A DNA stretch of 64,000 nt from Guyparkeria halophila (GCF_034479635.1 NZ_CP140153.1:1557501-1621500), one strand, 5' to 3'; counted from the first letter of the stretch, positions 27,838-38,719 are shown. Translations and numbers: made by a program. Notes: a model not told the origin generated them from the sequence alone.

Positions 27838-29865
27838 TCAGTCCGGCCGGCGGCCACAGCGGTTGCCGGCCTGCCGGGCCTGCTTGTGAGCGGCACGCTC
27901 GTCGAAGCGCTGCGGGCGCAGGCCCTCGGCCAGATCCCGCGGCAACGGCGAGGGGGTTTGTTCGATTTGCGCGGCCAGGTATTCGCCGAGCCATGCCGAC
28001 CAGGTCAGCCCACGCGCCCCGTGTCCGGTCGACACCCACAGCCCGTCGGCAACTTGGCCGACGATCGGCAGACGATCCGGCGTGGTGGCACGCAAGGAGG
28101 CCCGTCCCTGCAGGCCATCGCGAGACAGCGGCAGCTCGAGTGACGGCGCGATGGCGGCAAGCCGGTGCCGGTTCCCCTCGTGCTCGTCTTCCCGGACCGC
28201 CAGTTCGGTATCGCCGGGGAGGAAGCTCGCCCCGAACAGGCGCTCACCACTGGGCAGGTCAAGCGCATAGCCCTCACGCATCAGCGGACGACGACTCACC
28301 ACGGGGTCACCGGACCGCTCCCCTCCGTGCCGCCCCCAACTGACCTGCCCCCGACATGGCTCGATCCACGGCCGCAACGCCTCGATCAGGGCCCCGCTCG
28401 ACGGGCCGGCCGCCACGATCACTTCGGCAAACGGTCCGTGCGTCCGACCGTCGGTCGTCTGCACTCGCCATGCACCCGCCGCACCCAGCAGACGCTGCAC
28501 CGACCGATCAAGACGCGTCTCGATACCGGGGGCGGCAAGCCAATGGGCAATGACCGGCCGCGGACGCAGCCAGCCCGCGGTCGGGAAGTACCAGCCGGGG
28601 GAATCGATATCGGTCACCCCCGTCAGCCCGCGCAACGAGGCGGCCTCACACCACTGAGCGAAGCCCGGATCCGGTTGCAGCTCCGCGGCAATCCCGGCCT
28701 GACGTGCGACATGCCGCTCGCTGCGCGCGAGCTTGATCACGCCATCGAACGCGGCTGTCTCGCCATCGACCAGTTCAGCCAGTTCGGCGCGCATGAAGCC
28801 CATGCCGGTCGCGGTCAGTTGTGACAGGCGGTTCCAGTCGCGACTGATCACCGGCGCGACCAGGCCGGCCGGGTTGCCAGACCCCCCACCGGCGGGGGCC
28901 GATCCCGCCTCGAACACGACCACCTCGCGTCCCCGTCGGTTGAGCGCTCGGGCCACCGTGGTCCCGGCCATCCCAGCCCCCAGGATCGCGACCGGGCCCT
29001 CGGTCCGCCTCGAGGCCACCCCGCTTGCCTCTGGCCCATCATGGCGACGGGCGCTGAGCATGGCCTCGTCGCGAGCAAACCCCGGGGGCTGCTGGACCAC
29101 GAAGCCTGCCGCGGTCAGCCGCTCTCGCACCCAAGGTGCTGCATGAGCCACCGCGGCTGTCGCCCCCGGTGCCGATAGCCGGCCCAGCTGCTGGATGACC
29201 GGCTCCTGGGGCGACTCGGGATTGCCGTCGGGGCCGTATCCATCCAGGTAAAAGGCGTCGAAACGGCCGTCGATGCGCGGGGTCTGGATGGCGGGATCCC
29301 CCCAGACCAGCGTCAGACGAATACGCCCATCCGCGAACAGACGCCGGTGAAACCCGGGCACGGGGTCGGGCCACTGCGCGTGCAGCGCGGATTGCAGATC
29401 AACGAAGCGCTCGTGGGCGTCGATCGGGAACCGCGGGTGATCGGCGAGCCACTGCTGTGCCGCGCGTTGCTGAGCGCTCCCCAGGCGCGGGAGATCGACC
29501 GCCGCGACGGGATGCGCTTCCAGGCTGACGAAATCGAGGGTGGCCTGCGGCGGCGCCAGTTCCAGGAACAGCAACGCGGTGGCGAGGAAATTGCCCCCCG
29601 TGCCGAACCCGGCCTCGAGGATGCGATTGCACTGATACGGCTTCTGGCCCTGCGCTTGGCCCTGCTCTTGGCCCGGATCCTGGCCCGGATCCTGGGCGAA
29701 GCGCGCATAAAGATCGTTGCCGGCGAGGAAGACATGCTCACTCTCGGCAAAGGCGCCGGCGCGGGGAAAATCGAGACCACCGAATGCCTCGCTGTGCACG
29801 GTGCCGTCGTCACGCCAGGCCAGCTCCGCCGGCACCAGCGGCCCGCCACCGGCGATCGGGGTCAT
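27838..29865 (-). CDS. mnmC: bifunctional tRNA mnm5s2U biosynthesis protein MnmC
   Basis: 675 residues. The N-terminal half (to about 250) is the SAM-dependent methyltransferase, with LEAGFGTGGNFLATALLF and FDAFYLDGYGPDGNPE; the C-terminal half is the FAD oxidoreductase, beginning AILGAGMAGTTVARALNRRG, that removes the carboxymethyl group. Both finish the wobble-uridine modification in tRNA. The ATG at 29865 overlaps the yjbQ stop by four bases, which fixes the start. Near residues 55-75 there is a low-complexity insert of repeated Gln-x-Pro/Gln-Gly units (see repeat entry). Confidence 0.93.
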   Translation of the reverse strand: MTPIAGGGPLVPAELAWRDDGTVHSEAFGGLDFPRAGAFAESEHVFLAGNDLYARFAQDPGQDPGQEQGQAQGQKPYQCNRILEAGFGTGGNFLATALLFLELAPPQATLDFVSLEAHPVAAVDLPRLGSAQQRAAQQWLADHPRFPIDAHERFVDLQSALHAQWPDPVPGFHRRLFADGRIRLTLVWGDPAIQTPRIDGRFDAFYLDGYGPDGNPESPQEPVIQQLGRLSAPGATAAVAHAAPWVRERLTAAGFVVQQPPGFARDEAMLSARRHDGPEASGVASRRTEGPVAILGAGMAGTTVARALNRRGREVVVFEAGSAPAGGGSGNPAGLVAPVISRDWNRLSQLTATGMGFMRAELAELVDGETAAFDGVIKLARSERHVARQAGIAAELQPDPGFAQWCEAASLRGLTGVTDIDSPGWYFPTAGWLRPRPVIAHWLAAPGIETRLDRSVQRLLGAAGAWRVQTTDGRTHGPFAEVIVAAGPSSGALIEALRPWIEPCRGQVSWGRHGGERSGDPVVSRRPLMREGYALDLPSGERLFGASFLPGDTELAVREDEHEGNRHRLAAIAPSLELPLSRDGLQGRASLRATTPDRLPIVGQVADGLWVSTGHGARGLTWSAWLGEYLAAQIEQTPSPLPRDLAEGLRPQRFDERAAHKQARQAGNRCGRRPD
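29644..29696 (-). repeat. 12-bp tandem repeats inside mnmC
   Basis: Plus-strand units TGGCCCGGATCC (two exact) flanked by diverged copies (TTGGCCCTGCTC, TTGGCCCTGCGC). In the protein this gives a run of four-residue units PGQD/PGQE/GQAQ in the methyltransferase domain. Units are multiples of three, so copy-number change would keep the frame. Confidence 0.8.
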
Positions 29866-30266
29866 TGCCGCTCGGGCAGTTGGGTGATCACGATGCGGCG
29901 CCGGTGCGGGTGCGCCCGATGCTCCCACAGGAAAACGCCCTGCCAGGTGCCCAGCATCAGGCGGCCCGCGTCCATGGGCAACGACAGCTCGTGACCCGCC
30001 AACAGCGTGCGAAAGTGGGCTGCCATGTCATCCGGCCCTTCGTCGTCGTGACGATAGGCGGGATCGCCATCCGGCGCCGCGCGGCCGATCAGGGTCTCCA
30101 GATCCGTCCGCACCTCTGGCGAGGCATTTTCGGTCAGGATCAACGAGGCACTAGTGTGCTGCAGGAACAGATGGCACAGACCGCTGCCGGACAACTCGGC
30201 CTGGACCTGAGCGGTGATGTTGGTAAAGCCCCGTCCGGGGGTGCGGATCTCGATCACTTTTGGCAT
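29862..30266 (-). CDS. YjbQ (UPF0047) family protein
   Basis: 134 residues from the ATG at 30266 (MPKVIEIRTPGRGFTNIT). The family motifs are clear: LCHLFLQHTSASLILTENASPEVRTDLE, then MAAHFRTLLAGHELSLPMDAGRLMLGTWQGVFLWEHR, including the histidines and the GTWQ...EHR end that form the metal site. Some members have weak thiamine-phosphate synthase activity, but the physiological role is open. Overlaps mnmC by four bases. Confidence 0.88.
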   Translation of the reverse strand: MPKVIEIRTPGRGFTNITAQVQAELSGSGLCHLFLQHTSASLILTENASPEVRTDLETLIGRAAPDGDPAYRHDDEGPDDMAAHFRTLLAGHELSLPMDAGRLMLGTWQGVFLWEHRAHPHRRRIVITQLPERQ

Positions 30267-30405
30267 GGTGGGTATTCTATCAGCCCATCGAGCACGTCCA
30301 GCCACCAACTCGGGCCCGCGCTGTGGCGCTTGACGCCCGAAGACAGTATGCTTGCTGTCACTTGCGGCTCAGTGCAACCCAGACGGCCAGGAGCAGGACA
30401 ACGGA

Positions 30406-30777
30406 ATGATCACTCAACGCCGCTTCGCCCGAGTCGAGATCCCGCTGCCGGTGCGCATTCGCTGCCCGAAGGCAACGTTGCGCGGCACCATTCTCGACGT
30501 CTCGCTCAAGGGTGTCCTGATCGAGCTCGAAACCGCAGGCAGCCTCAGCGACGACTGTGTCGCCGAATCGCTGAACATCGAGATCCTCTCCGATCCGGAC
30601 CAAACCGTCCTCGTCGAGCTCACCGCCCGCATCGTCCGCGAGTCGAACCGGACCCTCGCGCTGGCATGGTCCAGTATTGAACTGGATGCCCTGACCCATC
30701 TACGCGAGCTGTTGCAGGCGAACGGCGTGGAAGAGCATCAACTCTCGCGCGAACTGTCCGAATTGCTGGACGACTGA
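30406..30777 (+). CDS. PilZ-domain protein
   Basis: 123 residues. PilZ domains bind cyclic di-GMP. The expected pattern RxxxR...D/NxSxxG appears as QRRFARVEIPLPVRI followed by TILDVSLKGVLIELE, with lysine in place of the second-last polar residue before glycine. The C-terminal 30 residues form an amphipathic helix. I set the start at the ATG at 30406; an upstream in-frame start adds 18 unlikely residues. The next gene (90 bases on, same strand) is a diguanylate cyclase, so the two may form a c-di-GMP source and receptor pair. Confidence 0.85.
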   Translation: MITQRRFARVEIPLPVRIRCPKATLRGTILDVSLKGVLIELETAGSLSDDCVAESLNIEILSDPDQTVLVELTARIVRESNRTLALAWSSIELDALTHLRELLQANGVEEHQLSRELSELLDD

Positions 30778-30867
30778 GACATGCCGTCGCGTCGACGCCC
30801 GGTGGCAGGCCCGACGCAATAGGACAACACACCTCGCCCCCTGCGGCGCAAAAGACCGGAACGTCAC

Positions 30868-31953
30868 ATGTTCGATTACACCCACGACCGCGGCCAGGCC
30901 AGTGAAATCATGCGGATGGTGCTATCCCAGCTCGCCGAGCTGGGACTGCCACCGACCCCGGTCTACATCACGCTGTTCTACGAGCGCGCCCTCAAGCGCG
31001 ACGCCAGCCTCACCAAGGACATGGACGACGCGATCAACAGCAGCAATGGCCTGACCCAGGAAGTCGCCCAGGACCTGTTCGACACACACGTACTCAATGG
31101 CGCACTCAAGCAGATGTCTCGCGCCCAGGACATCATGCTGCGCGTGATGCGCAACATGATGTTGCAGATGCTCAATACCGGGAACGAGTTCTCCAACTTT
31201 GCCTCGACCCTGGGCGACTTCGTGCGCCAGATCGATCGCAGTGATTCGGTGGAGGCCCTGCGGACGCTGACCGAGGAGGTGATGGAGGATACCCGTCACG
31301 TCGAGAAGAGCGCACTGGAATCCTCCGACCAGATGAACAGCGCCGGCGACCAGATCGCCAAGCTGCGCAAGGAACTCGAAAGCGCCCGTCGCGATGCCCG
31401 CACCGACCCGCTCACCGGATTGCCGAACCGCCGTGGCCTCAACGACATGCTGCAAAAGCAGATCACCGCCGCCCTGTCGGCCGGCGAACCGGCGGCGTTC
31501 CTTCTGGCTGACATCGATCACTTCAAGCAGATCAACGACAACTACGGCCACCTGGTCGGCGACAAGATCCTGCGCTTTATCGCCCGCACCCTGCGCGAGC
31601 ACGTCAAGGGCCAGGACCAGGTGTTGCGTTACGGTGGCGAGGAGTTCGCGATCGTCCTGCCCGACACCCCCACCGACGGCGCGATGGCCGTTGCCAACAA
31701 GCTGCGCAATATCATCTCGCAGTCAAAGCTGCGCCTTGCCGAAAGCGGCCGTGAGCTGGGCGAACTCACCATCTCGATCGGGCTCACCAATGTGACCCCT
31801 CAGGATTACGCCGACAGCATCATCCAGCGTGCCGACGACGCGCTACTGGCCGCCAAGCGCAAAGGTCGCGACCGCGTGATCCACAATCCCGCCGACCCCG
31901 ACGCGACCGGACCGGACACCCTGATCGACGAGCAGAACAACACCACGATCTGA
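30868..31953 (+). CDS. GGDEF diguanylate cyclase
   Basis: 361 residues, soluble. Residues 1-165 are helical with a coiled-coil just before the catalytic domain (IAKLRKELESARRDARTD), and they match no named sensor I recognise. The GGDEF domain occupies about 170-340: DPLTGLPNRRGL, LLADIDHFKQINDNYGHLVGDKIL, and the active site GGEEF at 256-260. The inhibitory RxxD site reads KGQD, with lysine for arginine, so product inhibition may be weaker. Synthesises c-di-GMP from two GTP. Follows the PilZ gene. Confidence 0.93.
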   Translation: MFDYTHDRGQASEIMRMVLSQLAELGLPPTPVYITLFYERALKRDASLTKDMDDAINSSNGLTQEVAQDLFDTHVLNGALKQMSRAQDIMLRVMRNMMLQMLNTGNEFSNFASTLGDFVRQIDRSDSVEALRTLTEEVMEDTRHVEKSALESSDQMNSAGDQIAKLRKELESARRDARTDPLTGLPNRRGLNDMLQKQITAALSAGEPAAFLLADIDHFKQINDNYGHLVGDKILRFIARTLREHVKGQDQVLRYGGEEFAIVLPDTPTDGAMAVANKLRNIISQSKLRLAESGRELGELTISIGLTNVTPQDYADSIIQRADDALLAAKRKGRDRVIHNPADPDATGPDTLIDEQNNTTI

Positions 31954-32006
31954 CCACCTCCACGGGTCGCGCCCCGGGGTCGCCCCGCGGTCGCCAGGAC
32001 CGGCCA

Positions 32007-32525
32007 TCAAAAGGCGTTCGTGACGTCCGACTCGACGCATAGATCCTCACGGGCGACCACCGTTCCCTGCCCGAGGCGGTACAGCGCCAGGCAATCGGTC
32101 TCGGTGACCAGTGGCGCGGAAACCCCCTCTTCCCGGATCAGCACGACCGGATAGTCGCGGTCGCGCAGCGACGGCAATGCAAACAGCCGGCTGATCAGGC
32201 CCGGCATCCGACTGATATCCGAGAGATAGATCACCTCACCGCTGATCAGCCGGTCACCGACAACCGATTCCAGGACCGGGGAAAGCGTTTCGTCCGCCTG
32301 CTTGGAGCTCGAGAAGACGATGGCTTGTGTCGTGTCACCGGGGAGTCGATGGGTTTGGTCGTGCTGGTCGGTCAGTTCCCACCGCGGGAAGGGATCGCCG
32401 ATCTGGATGGTCGACGTTGCCGAATCCGGCGTTTGCGCCGCAGCGATCGAGACCACCCCCACGCTTGCCGACAGGCAGGCAGTGGCGAGCGGCGTAAAAA
32501 GACGAAGGAGGCGAGGGACGGGCAT
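32007..32525 (-). CDS. exported thioredoxin-fold-like hypothetical protein
   Basis: 172 residues with a signal peptide (LLRLFTPLATACLSASVGVVSIAAA). The remainder (IQIGDPFPRWELTDQHDQTHRLPGDTTQAIVFSSSK) starts like peroxiredoxin/thioredoxin-fold proteins, and SRLFALPSLRDRDYPVVLIREEG continues that fold, but there is no CxxC or peroxidatic cysteine; the two late cysteines (TDCLALY, EDLCVE) may form a disulfide. Probably a non-redox periplasmic relative. Tail to tail with the diguanylate cyclase, 53 bases apart. Confidence 0.72.
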   Translation of the reverse strand: MPVPRLLRLFTPLATACLSASVGVVSIAAAQTPDSATSTIQIGDPFPRWELTDQHDQTHRLPGDTTQAIVFSSSKQADETLSPVLESVVGDRLISGEVIYLSDISRMPGLISRLFALPSLRDRDYPVVLIREEGVSAPLVTETDCLALYRLGQGTVVAREDLCVESDVTNAF

Positions 32526-32594
32526 GATGCGTTCTCCGCAGGGGCAAGGGAATCGCCATGTTACCCCGTTTCCCTTATGCCGGATACATCCCGA

Positions 32595-33197
32595 TTATGA
32601 CTCGGCCTCGCGTCGCCCCTTGAGCGCCAGGCTCAGCGTGCTGGCATCGATGTACTCGAGCTCGCCACCCATCGGCACGCCCTGGGCCAAGCGCGTGACA
32701 CGCAGCCCTCGTGAACGCGCCAACTCGGTCACGTACCCCGCCGTCGCCTCACCCTCGATGGTCGCACTGGTGGCGAGGATCACCTCTTCGATCCCCGACT
32801 GGTCGAGACGTGCGGCAAGCTGATCGAGCTTCAGCTCGTCCGGACCAATCCCGTCCAACGGCGACAGTCGACCAAGCAGCAAGAAATAGCGCCCCTGATA
32901 GGCCCCCGAGGACTCGATCGCGATCCAGTCGGCGGGCGACTCGACCACGCACAGCAGACGGTCGTCACGCTGATCGTCGGCACAGATCGGGCAGATATCG
33001 CCCTCGGTGAATACCCGGCAGGAGCGGCAATGCCCCAGCTTTTCCAGCGCCTCGCCAATCGCCTCGGCCAGGTGCCCTGCCCCGGCACGATCCCGTTCGA
33101 GCAGGTGCAGCGCCATCCGCTGCGCTGTCTTCTGCCCCACGGTAGGCAGGCAGCGCAGGGCATCGATCAATTGCTGGAAACTGGGCGAGAATTGCAC
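32595..33197 (-). CDS. recR: recombination mediator RecR
   Basis: 200 residues from a GTG start with GGGAGA upstream. The N-terminal helix-hairpin-helix ([25 protein letters not shown]), a zinc finger (Cys57, Cys60, Cys69, Cys72) and a Toprim domain ([15 protein letters not shown] ... [14 protein letters not shown]) are in the usual order. RecR works with RecF and RecO to load RecA at gaps. Last of the conserved dnaX-ybaB-recR group. Confidence 0.97.
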   Translation of the reverse strand: MQFSPSFQQLIDALRCLPTVGQKTAQRMALHLLERDRAGAGHLAEAIGEALEKLGHCRSCRVFTEGDICPICADDQRDDRLLCVVESPADWIAIESSGAYQGRYFLLLGRLSPLDGIGPDELKLDQLAARLDQSGIEEVILATSATIEGEATAGYVTELARSRGLRVTRLAQGVPMGGELEYIDASTLSLALKGRREAES

Positions 33198-33267
33198 GAT
33201 TCACGTCTCCCGAACGAGAAACGCCCGAACCGCAACGGATCGGGCGATGGGACCAGAAAGGGCCGGT

Positions 33268-33591
33268 TCAGAACGGCATCTTGAAGCCCGGCGGCAGATT
33301 CATGCCGGAGGTCATACCGGACATCTTGTCCTGCTGTTCCTGCTCGATACGCCGGGCGGCATCGTTGATCGCCGCGGCAATCAGATCCTCGAGCATGTCC
33401 TTGTCGTCTTCCAGCAGGCTCGGGTCGATCGAGACGCGTCGCGCCTCATGCTTGCCGGTCATGGTCACCTTGACCAGGCCACCACCGGACTGGCCTTCGA
33501 CCTCCATCTTTGCGACTTCTTCCTGCATGCGCTGCATGTTTTCCTGCATCGCCTGCGCCTGTTTCATCAGGTTGCCCATACCACCTTTCAT
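33268..33591 (-). CDS. YbaB/EbfC nucleoid-associated protein
   Basis: 107 residues. The family pattern is plain: a Met/Gln-rich first helix ([30 protein letters not shown] is its extent, residues 1-30), the small sheet [26 protein letters not shown] and a last helix [20 protein letters not shown]. It is a dimeric DNA-binding tweezer-like protein. A ribosome-binding site GGAGACCGCAG precedes the ATG. Between dnaX and recR, its usual place. Confidence 0.95.
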   Translation of the reverse strand: MKGGMGNLMKQAQAMQENMQRMQEEVAKMEVEGQSGGGLVKVTMTGKHEARRVSIDPSLLEDDKDMLEDLIAAAINDAARRIEQEQQDKMSGMTSGMNLPPGFKMPF

Positions 33592-33608
33592 CTGCGGTCT
33601 CCTGCTGG

Positions 33609-35435
33609 CTATTGCTCATTGACTGTGTGGTGCCCGTCGATCGGGCGCACGGATTCTCGAATCAGTTCGGCCCCGGCCCGCTCGCCGATCACCCGGGCGG
33701 CCGGATGGTCGCGCAGCGATTGCTCCCGCGCTTCGGCGGTCGCTTGCTCGTTGCGCTCCCGAATCTGTGCCGGGGTTTCGACCGGGACGTCCGGTGACGG
33801 TGACGGCTGTTGCGGTGCACCGCTGGGCGTCCCTTGCACCGGGGCAGCCACGGCCGAGGTGTCACCCACCTCGAATCGCACCGGCTGATGCACGCCCAGT
33901 CGCTCCAGTTGGGCGACCAGCCGTTCCTGCGTGGCCTTCGAGGCCATGGAGAGGAAACCCGGGTCGATCACCAACACGACCGAGTCCTCGTCGTTGACCG
34001 CGTGACAGCGCTCGGCGAGGCTTCGGGCCGGCATGGACAGCTGCGCCACGATCTCGAACCAGTTCTCCGGCGTGATCGTCCAACCACCGCCCGGCTGGCT
34101 CGCCTGGCCCGGCTGGCTCAGCTGGCCCTCCCCCACTTGGGGTGTCTCGACGTGACCCACGTCGGGGGCGGCACGATTTCCTTCCTCAGCAGAAGCAATC
34201 GCCGGCGTTGCCTCGTTGGCAGCGGCGGTCTCGGCAAGATAGCCGGCCGGCTCCCGATCCGCGACACCCACGGGCGCCCAGGCGGTTTCTTGATCAGATG
34301 CCGGGGCGGGCGCTGGGCGCGACGGCGCGTGACCGGTCGCGGGGGATGCCGCCTGGCGCGCGGGCGGGCCATCGCCTCCCCGGCCGGCGCCCGGCTCGAA
34401 GGCCAGCATGCGCAGCAAGGTCATCTCCAGGCCCACGCGTGGCGAGGGCGCCCAACCGATATCACGACGACCGGACAAGGCAATCTGGTACCAGAGCTGC
34501 AGGGTGGCGGCATCCGCGTCCAATGCCGGGGCGTCCGTCGGCAGCCATTGCGCCAGCGCCGCCTGATGGACCGCCTCGGCCAGTTCCGCCAATAGCCGTG
34601 CCGGGTCCACCGATCGCTCCAGCGCCTGGTCCACCAGTCCGAACACCCCGTCGGCGTCGCCGGCGGCCAGCTGTTCGAGCAATCCGTGCAACAGTCGTCG
34701 ATCGGTGACACCGAGCATGTCGGCGATCGCGTCGGTCTCCAGGCGCCCGTCGCAGAACCCGATGGCCTGGTCGACCAGGCTCAGGGCATCGCGCATCGAC
34801 CCGCCGGCCGCATCCGCCACCAGGCGCAGGGCCTCCGCGTCGGCCTCGAGGCCTTCGCGATTGAGGATGTCGGCGAGATAGGTCTGGATATGCGCCTGGG
34901 GCAGCGCGCGCAGGTTGAATTGCAGGCAGCGCGACAGGACCGTGACGGGGAGCTTCTGCGGATCGGTGGTCGCCAGCAGGAACTTGACGTGCTCTGGCGG
35001 CTCTTCAAGCGTCTTCAACAGGGCGTTGAAACTCGCCTGGGAGAACATGTGCACTTCGTCGATCAGGTAGATCTTGAAGCGGCCTTTGACCGGCAGATAG
35101 ACGACGTTTTCCAGCAGGTCGCGGGTGTCGTCGACCTTGGTGCGCGAGGCGGCGTCGACCTCGATCAGGTCGACGAATCGGCCCGAGTCGATCTCGCGGC
35201 AGGCGGCGCATTCGCCGCAAGGCTGGCTGGAAACGCCCTGCTCGCAATTGAGGGCCTTGGCGAAGATGCGAGCAACCGTCGTCTTGCCCACGCCGCGGGT
35301 ACCGGTGAACAGGTAGGCGTGGTGAAGACGGTCGCGATCCAGCGCGTTGGTGAGTGCCTGGAGCACGTGACCCTGGCCGACCATGTCGTCGAAACGCCGG
35401 GGTCGCCACTTGCGTGCCAGTACCAGATAACTCAT
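33609..35435 (-). CDS. dnaX: DNA polymerase III subunits gamma/tau
   Basis: 608 residues; the clamp-loader ATPase. Walker A is GTRGVGKT (45-52), the zinc cysteines are 64, 73, 76 and 79, and Walker B is LIDEVH (125-129), followed by the SRC box in [13 protein letters not shown]. Residues about 355-450 are a Pro/Ala/Gly/Glu-rich linker and the last 150 residues form the tau-specific part ([23 protein letters not shown]). I saw no A-rich slippery sequence of the E. coli type, so gamma may not be made by frameshifting here. Confidence 0.97.
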   Translation of the reverse strand: MSYLVLARKWRPRRFDDMVGQGHVLQALTNALDRDRLHHAYLFTGTRGVGKTTVARIFAKALNCEQGVSSQPCGECAACREIDSGRFVDLIEVDAASRTKVDDTRDLLENVVYLPVKGRFKIYLIDEVHMFSQASFNALLKTLEEPPEHVKFLLATTDPQKLPVTVLSRCLQFNLRALPQAHIQTYLADILNREGLEADAEALRLVADAAGGSMRDALSLVDQAIGFCDGRLETDAIADMLGVTDRRLLHGLLEQLAAGDADGVFGLVDQALERSVDPARLLAELAEAVHQAALAQWLPTDAPALDADAATLQLWYQIALSGRRDIGWAPSPRVGLEMTLLRMLAFEPGAGRGGDGPPARQAASPATGHAPSRPAPAPASDQETAWAPVGVADREPAGYLAETAAANEATPAIASAEEGNRAAPDVGHVETPQVGEGQLSQPGQASQPGGGWTITPENWFEIVAQLSMPARSLAERCHAVNDEDSVVLVIDPGFLSMASKATQERLVAQLERLGVHQPVRFEVGDTSAVAAPVQGTPSGAPQQPSPSPDVPVETPAQIRERNEQATAEAREQSLRDHPAARVIGERAGAELIRESVRPIDGHHTVNEQ

Positions 35436-35455
35436 AGCGCAGGATCCAATTGGGT

Positions 35456-35567
<112 letters not shown>

Positions 35568-35681
35568 ATTGGGTGGCGTCGTGGCCGGCCTGTTGCTGGC
35601 CAGAACGCGAGCGAAGAATAACACGCAGATCGAGCCGAAAACAGGCCGCAAGGGAAGATCCGCTCGACGATCCAGGGCACA

Positions 35682-36773
35682 TCACCCGTCGACGAGGATC
35701 TCGTCGAGCGCAGCGAGCAGCGCCGCGTTCTGCCCCTCGCTGCCGATGGTGATCCGCAGGTGATCACCGATCCGCGCCCGATCGAAGTGGCGCACGATCA
35801 CCCGACGTTCCCGCAGCCCGGCGGCAAGGCTCGCCCCGCCACGTTCGGCGTGACGGGCCAGCAGGAAGTTGGCGGCCGACGGCAACACCTCGAAGCCGCG
35901 CGCCTCCAGGTCCGCGCCGAGCTGATCGCGCATGGCAATGATCGCGCGACGCGTCTGCTCGAAATACGCCTCGTCCTGGTAGGCGGCGATGGCGCCGGCA
36001 CTGGCCAGGCGGTCGACCGGATAGGAGTTGAAGCTGTCCTTGACCCGCGCGAGCCCCTCGATCAGCCCGGCGTCGCCGACGGCAAAACCCAGTCGCAACC
36101 CGGCAAGCGAACGCGACTTCGACAGCGTCTGCGTGACCAGCAGGTTCGGGTAGCTATCGATCAGGCCAATCGCGGACTCGCCGCCGAAATCGACATAGGC
36201 CTCGTCGATGACCACCGCGCAGTCGGCAAAGTGTGCCGCGAGTCGCTCGACCTGGTCGATGGCCAGCAGCCGACCGGTGGGCGCGTTCGGGTTGGGCAGG
36301 ATCACCCCGCCGACGCTCGACGGGTCGATGGCGCACATCGCCTCGACGTCCACGGCCAGCTCCTCGTCCAGGGCAACGGTGCGCGGCTCGATCCCGAACA
36401 GCCGGCAGTACACCGGGTAGAACGAATAGGTGATGTCCGGAAACACCACCGGCCGACCACGCTGGAACAAGGCCCGGAACAGGAAGCCCAGCACCTCGTC
36501 CGACCCGTTGCCGACAAAGACCTGTTCGGCCATCACGCCGTGGTACTCGGCGAGACATTCGCGCAGCGCCAGACTGGTCGGATCCGGATAGAGCCGCAGG
36601 CCATCGTCGGCCGCGGCGCGAATCGCCTCGATCACCCGCGGCGATGGACCGAACGGGTTCTCGTTGGTGTTGAGCTTGATCAGGTCATCGATCTTCGGCT
36701 GCTCACCCGGCACGTAGGGCGACAACGCGCCCAGATCGTCCGACCAGAACCGGTTGGGGGTCGCATCGGCCAT
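35682..36773 (-). CDS. hisC: histidinol-phosphate aminotransferase
   Basis: 363 residues, a PLP-dependent fold I aminotransferase of histidine synthesis. [17 protein letters not shown] at the N-terminus, [37 protein letters not shown] and the PLP-lysine segment [18 protein letters not shown] are all typical of HisC. Starts 3 bases after the hisD stop, completing hisG-hisD-hisC. Confidence 0.96.
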   Translation of the reverse strand: MADATPNRFWSDDLGALSPYVPGEQPKIDDLIKLNTNENPFGPSPRVIEAIRAAADDGLRLYPDPTSLALRECLAEYHGVMAEQVFVGNGSDEVLGFLFRALFQRGRPVVFPDITYSFYPVYCRLFGIEPRTVALDEELAVDVEAMCAIDPSSVGGVILPNPNAPTGRLLAIDQVERLAAHFADCAVVIDEAYVDFGGESAIGLIDSYPNLLVTQTLSKSRSLAGLRLGFAVGDAGLIEGLARVKDSFNSYPVDRLASAGAIAAYQDEAYFEQTRRAIIAMRDQLGADLEARGFEVLPSAANFLLARHAERGGASLAAGLRERRVIVRHFDRARIGDHLRITIGSEGQNAALLAALDEILVDG

Positions 36774-36776
36774 CGC

Positions 36777-38078
36777 TCAGCCCTCGGCCTCGACCCGATA
36801 GCGAGCCGACTGGGCGTGGGCTTCGAGCCCTTCGGCACGGGCAAGCCGGTCGGCGATGCGGCCCAGTTCCGCGGCGCCGGCCGGGGAACAGTGGATGATG
36901 CTCGAGCGCTTCTGAAAGTCGTAGACCCCCAACGGCGAGGAAAAGCGCGCCGTGCCCGAAGTGGGCAGGACGTGGTTGGGCCCCGCGCAGTAGTCGCCCA
37001 GGGCCTCGGCGGTGTAACGACCGACGAAGATCGCCCCGGCGTTGCGGATCTCGCCCAGGCGCGCCTCGGCACCCTCGAACGAGAGTTCCAGGTGCTCGGG
37101 GGCAACCCGGTTGACCAGCTCGATCGCGTGATCGATATCGGCCACCTCGATCAGCGCGCCACGGGTTTCCAGCGCCTTGGCGATGATCTCGGCACGTGGC
37201 TGGTCGGGCAGCAGGCGCTCGATCGAGGCGGCGACCGTGTCGAGGAAATCGGGATCGTGCGCCAGCAGGATCGACTGCGCCTGCTCGTCATGCTCGGCCT
37301 GCGAGAACAGATCCATCGCGATCCAATCGGGATCGGTGTGACCGTCGCAGACGATCAGGATCTCGGAGGGGCCGGCGATCATGTCGATGCCCACCTGGCC
37401 GAAGACCTCGCGTTTCGCGGCGGCGACAAAGATATTGCCCGGGCCGACGATCTTGTCCACCGCCGGGATCGTCTCGGTGCCATAGGCCAGCGCGCCCACC
37501 GCCTGGGCGCCGCCGACGGTGAACACCCGATCCACCCCGGCGATACGCGCCGCGGCCAGCACGGTGTCGTTCTGCACGCCGTCCGGGGTAGGCACAACCA
37601 TGATCACCTGCTCGACCCCGGCGACCTTGGCCGGGATCGCGTTCATCAATACCGACGACGGATAGGCCGCCTTGCCGCCGGGCACATACAACCCGACCCG
37701 GTCGAGCGGCGTGACCTGCTGGCCCAGCACGTTGCCGTTGGCTTCCGTGTACGACCAGCTCTCGCCCTTCTGTCGTTCGGCGTAGGCGCGCAGGCGCTCG
37801 GCGGCCAGCTCGAGGGCCTCGCGCACATCGCCCGGAATGGCCGCGAGGGCGGCATCAAGCCGCTCGGCAGACAGTTCCAGTTCGCCCGCCGCCGTGACCT
37901 CGAGCCGATCGAGACGCCGGGTGTGCTCGACCACGGCGGCATCGCCGCGCTGGCGCACATCGGCCAGGATCTCGCGAACAATGCCCTCCACCCGATCGTC
38001 GGCCATGCCTGACCAGTCGAGGAGTTCACCCAGCTGGCGATCGAAACCCGCGGCGCGGGCATTCATGCGACGGATCAT
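36777..38078 (-). CDS. hisD: histidinol dehydrogenase
   Basis: About 433 residues. A zinc enzyme that oxidises histidinol to histidine in two NAD+-dependent steps. Seen: [61 protein letters not shown], and [24 protein letters not shown]. The ATG at 38078 shares a base with the hisG stop (TGATG); a GTG one codon earlier would overlap as GTGA. Either way the genes are coupled. Confidence 0.96.
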   Translation of the reverse strand: MIRRMNARAAGFDRQLGELLDWSGMADDRVEGIVREILADVRQRGDAAVVEHTRRLDRLEVTAAGELELSAERLDAALAAIPGDVREALELAAERLRAYAERQKGESWSYTEANGNVLGQQVTPLDRVGLYVPGGKAAYPSSVLMNAIPAKVAGVEQVIMVVPTPDGVQNDTVLAAARIAGVDRVFTVGGAQAVGALAYGTETIPAVDKIVGPGNIFVAAAKREVFGQVGIDMIAGPSEILIVCDGHTDPDWIAMDLFSQAEHDEQAQSILLAHDPDFLDTVAASIERLLPDQPRAEIIAKALETRGALIEVADIDHAIELVNRVAPEHLELSFEGAEARLGEIRNAGAIFVGRYTAEALGDYCAGPNHVLPTSGTARFSSPLGVYDFQKRSSIIHCSPAGAAELGRIADRLARAEGLEAHAQSARYRVEAEG

Positions 38079-38719
38079 CACTTGCCCTCCAGGTACTGCT
38101 CCACCCGCTCGACGAAATCAGTCACCCGCGCATGCTTGAGCTTCTGCGCCGCGCGGTTGACGATCAGGCGCGAGGAAATCTCGGCGATGTGCTCGAGCGG
38201 CTCCAGCCCGTTGGCGCGGAGGGTATTGCCGGTGTCGACCACGTCGACGATGCAGTCGCCCAGGTCCACCAGCGGCGCGAGCTCCATCGAGCCGTACAGC
38301 TTGATCAGCTCGATCTGCCGGCCGCGATCGGCAAAGTAGGACTCGGCCGAGCGGGTGTACTTGGTCGCCACGCGGATACGGCCGGCACGCTCGAGCGCCC
38401 CCGGCTTGCCGGCCACCATCAGCTTGCACTGCGCGATCTTGAGGTCGACCAGCTCGAACAGGCCCTCGCCCCCGTGTTCCATCAGCACGTCCTTGCCGGC
38501 CACGCCGATGTCGGCCGCGCCATGCTGAACGTAGGTGGGCACGTCCGAGGCGCGCAGGATCAACAGGCGCACGCTCGGGTCGCTGGTCTCGAGGATCAGC
38601 TTGCGGCTCTTGTCCGGGTCCTCCAGCGGTTCGATACCCACGGAGGCCAGCAGCGGCAGGGTTTCCTTGAAAATGCGCCCCTTGGAGAGCGCGACGACGA
38701 TCTGGTCGGATTGGGACAT
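38078..38719 (-). CDS. hisG: ATP phosphoribosyltransferase, short form
   Basis: 213 residues. First enzyme of histidine synthesis. It is the short form (HisGS), lacking the C-terminal regulatory domain: it ends at [11 protein letters not shown]. Family segments [37 protein letters not shown] and the PRPP-binding [17 protein letters not shown] are clear. Short forms need HisZ for activity and feedback control; hisZ is not in the window. Five bases after murA. Confidence 0.95.
   Translation of the reverse strand: MSQSDQIVVALSKGRIFKETLPLLASVGIEPLEDPDKSRKLILETSDPSVRLLILRASDVPTYVQHGAADIGVAGKDVLMEHGGEGLFELVDLKIAQCKLMVAGKPGALERAGRIRVATKYTRSAESYFADRGRQIELIKLYGSMELAPLVDLGDCIVDVVDTGNTLRANGLEPLEHIAEISSRLIVNRAAQKLKHARVTDFVERVEQYLEGK

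Noticed and set aside
25988-28039. 683-codon minus-strand open frame
   Set aside because: Antisense to valS and crosses into mnmC; no domain seen.
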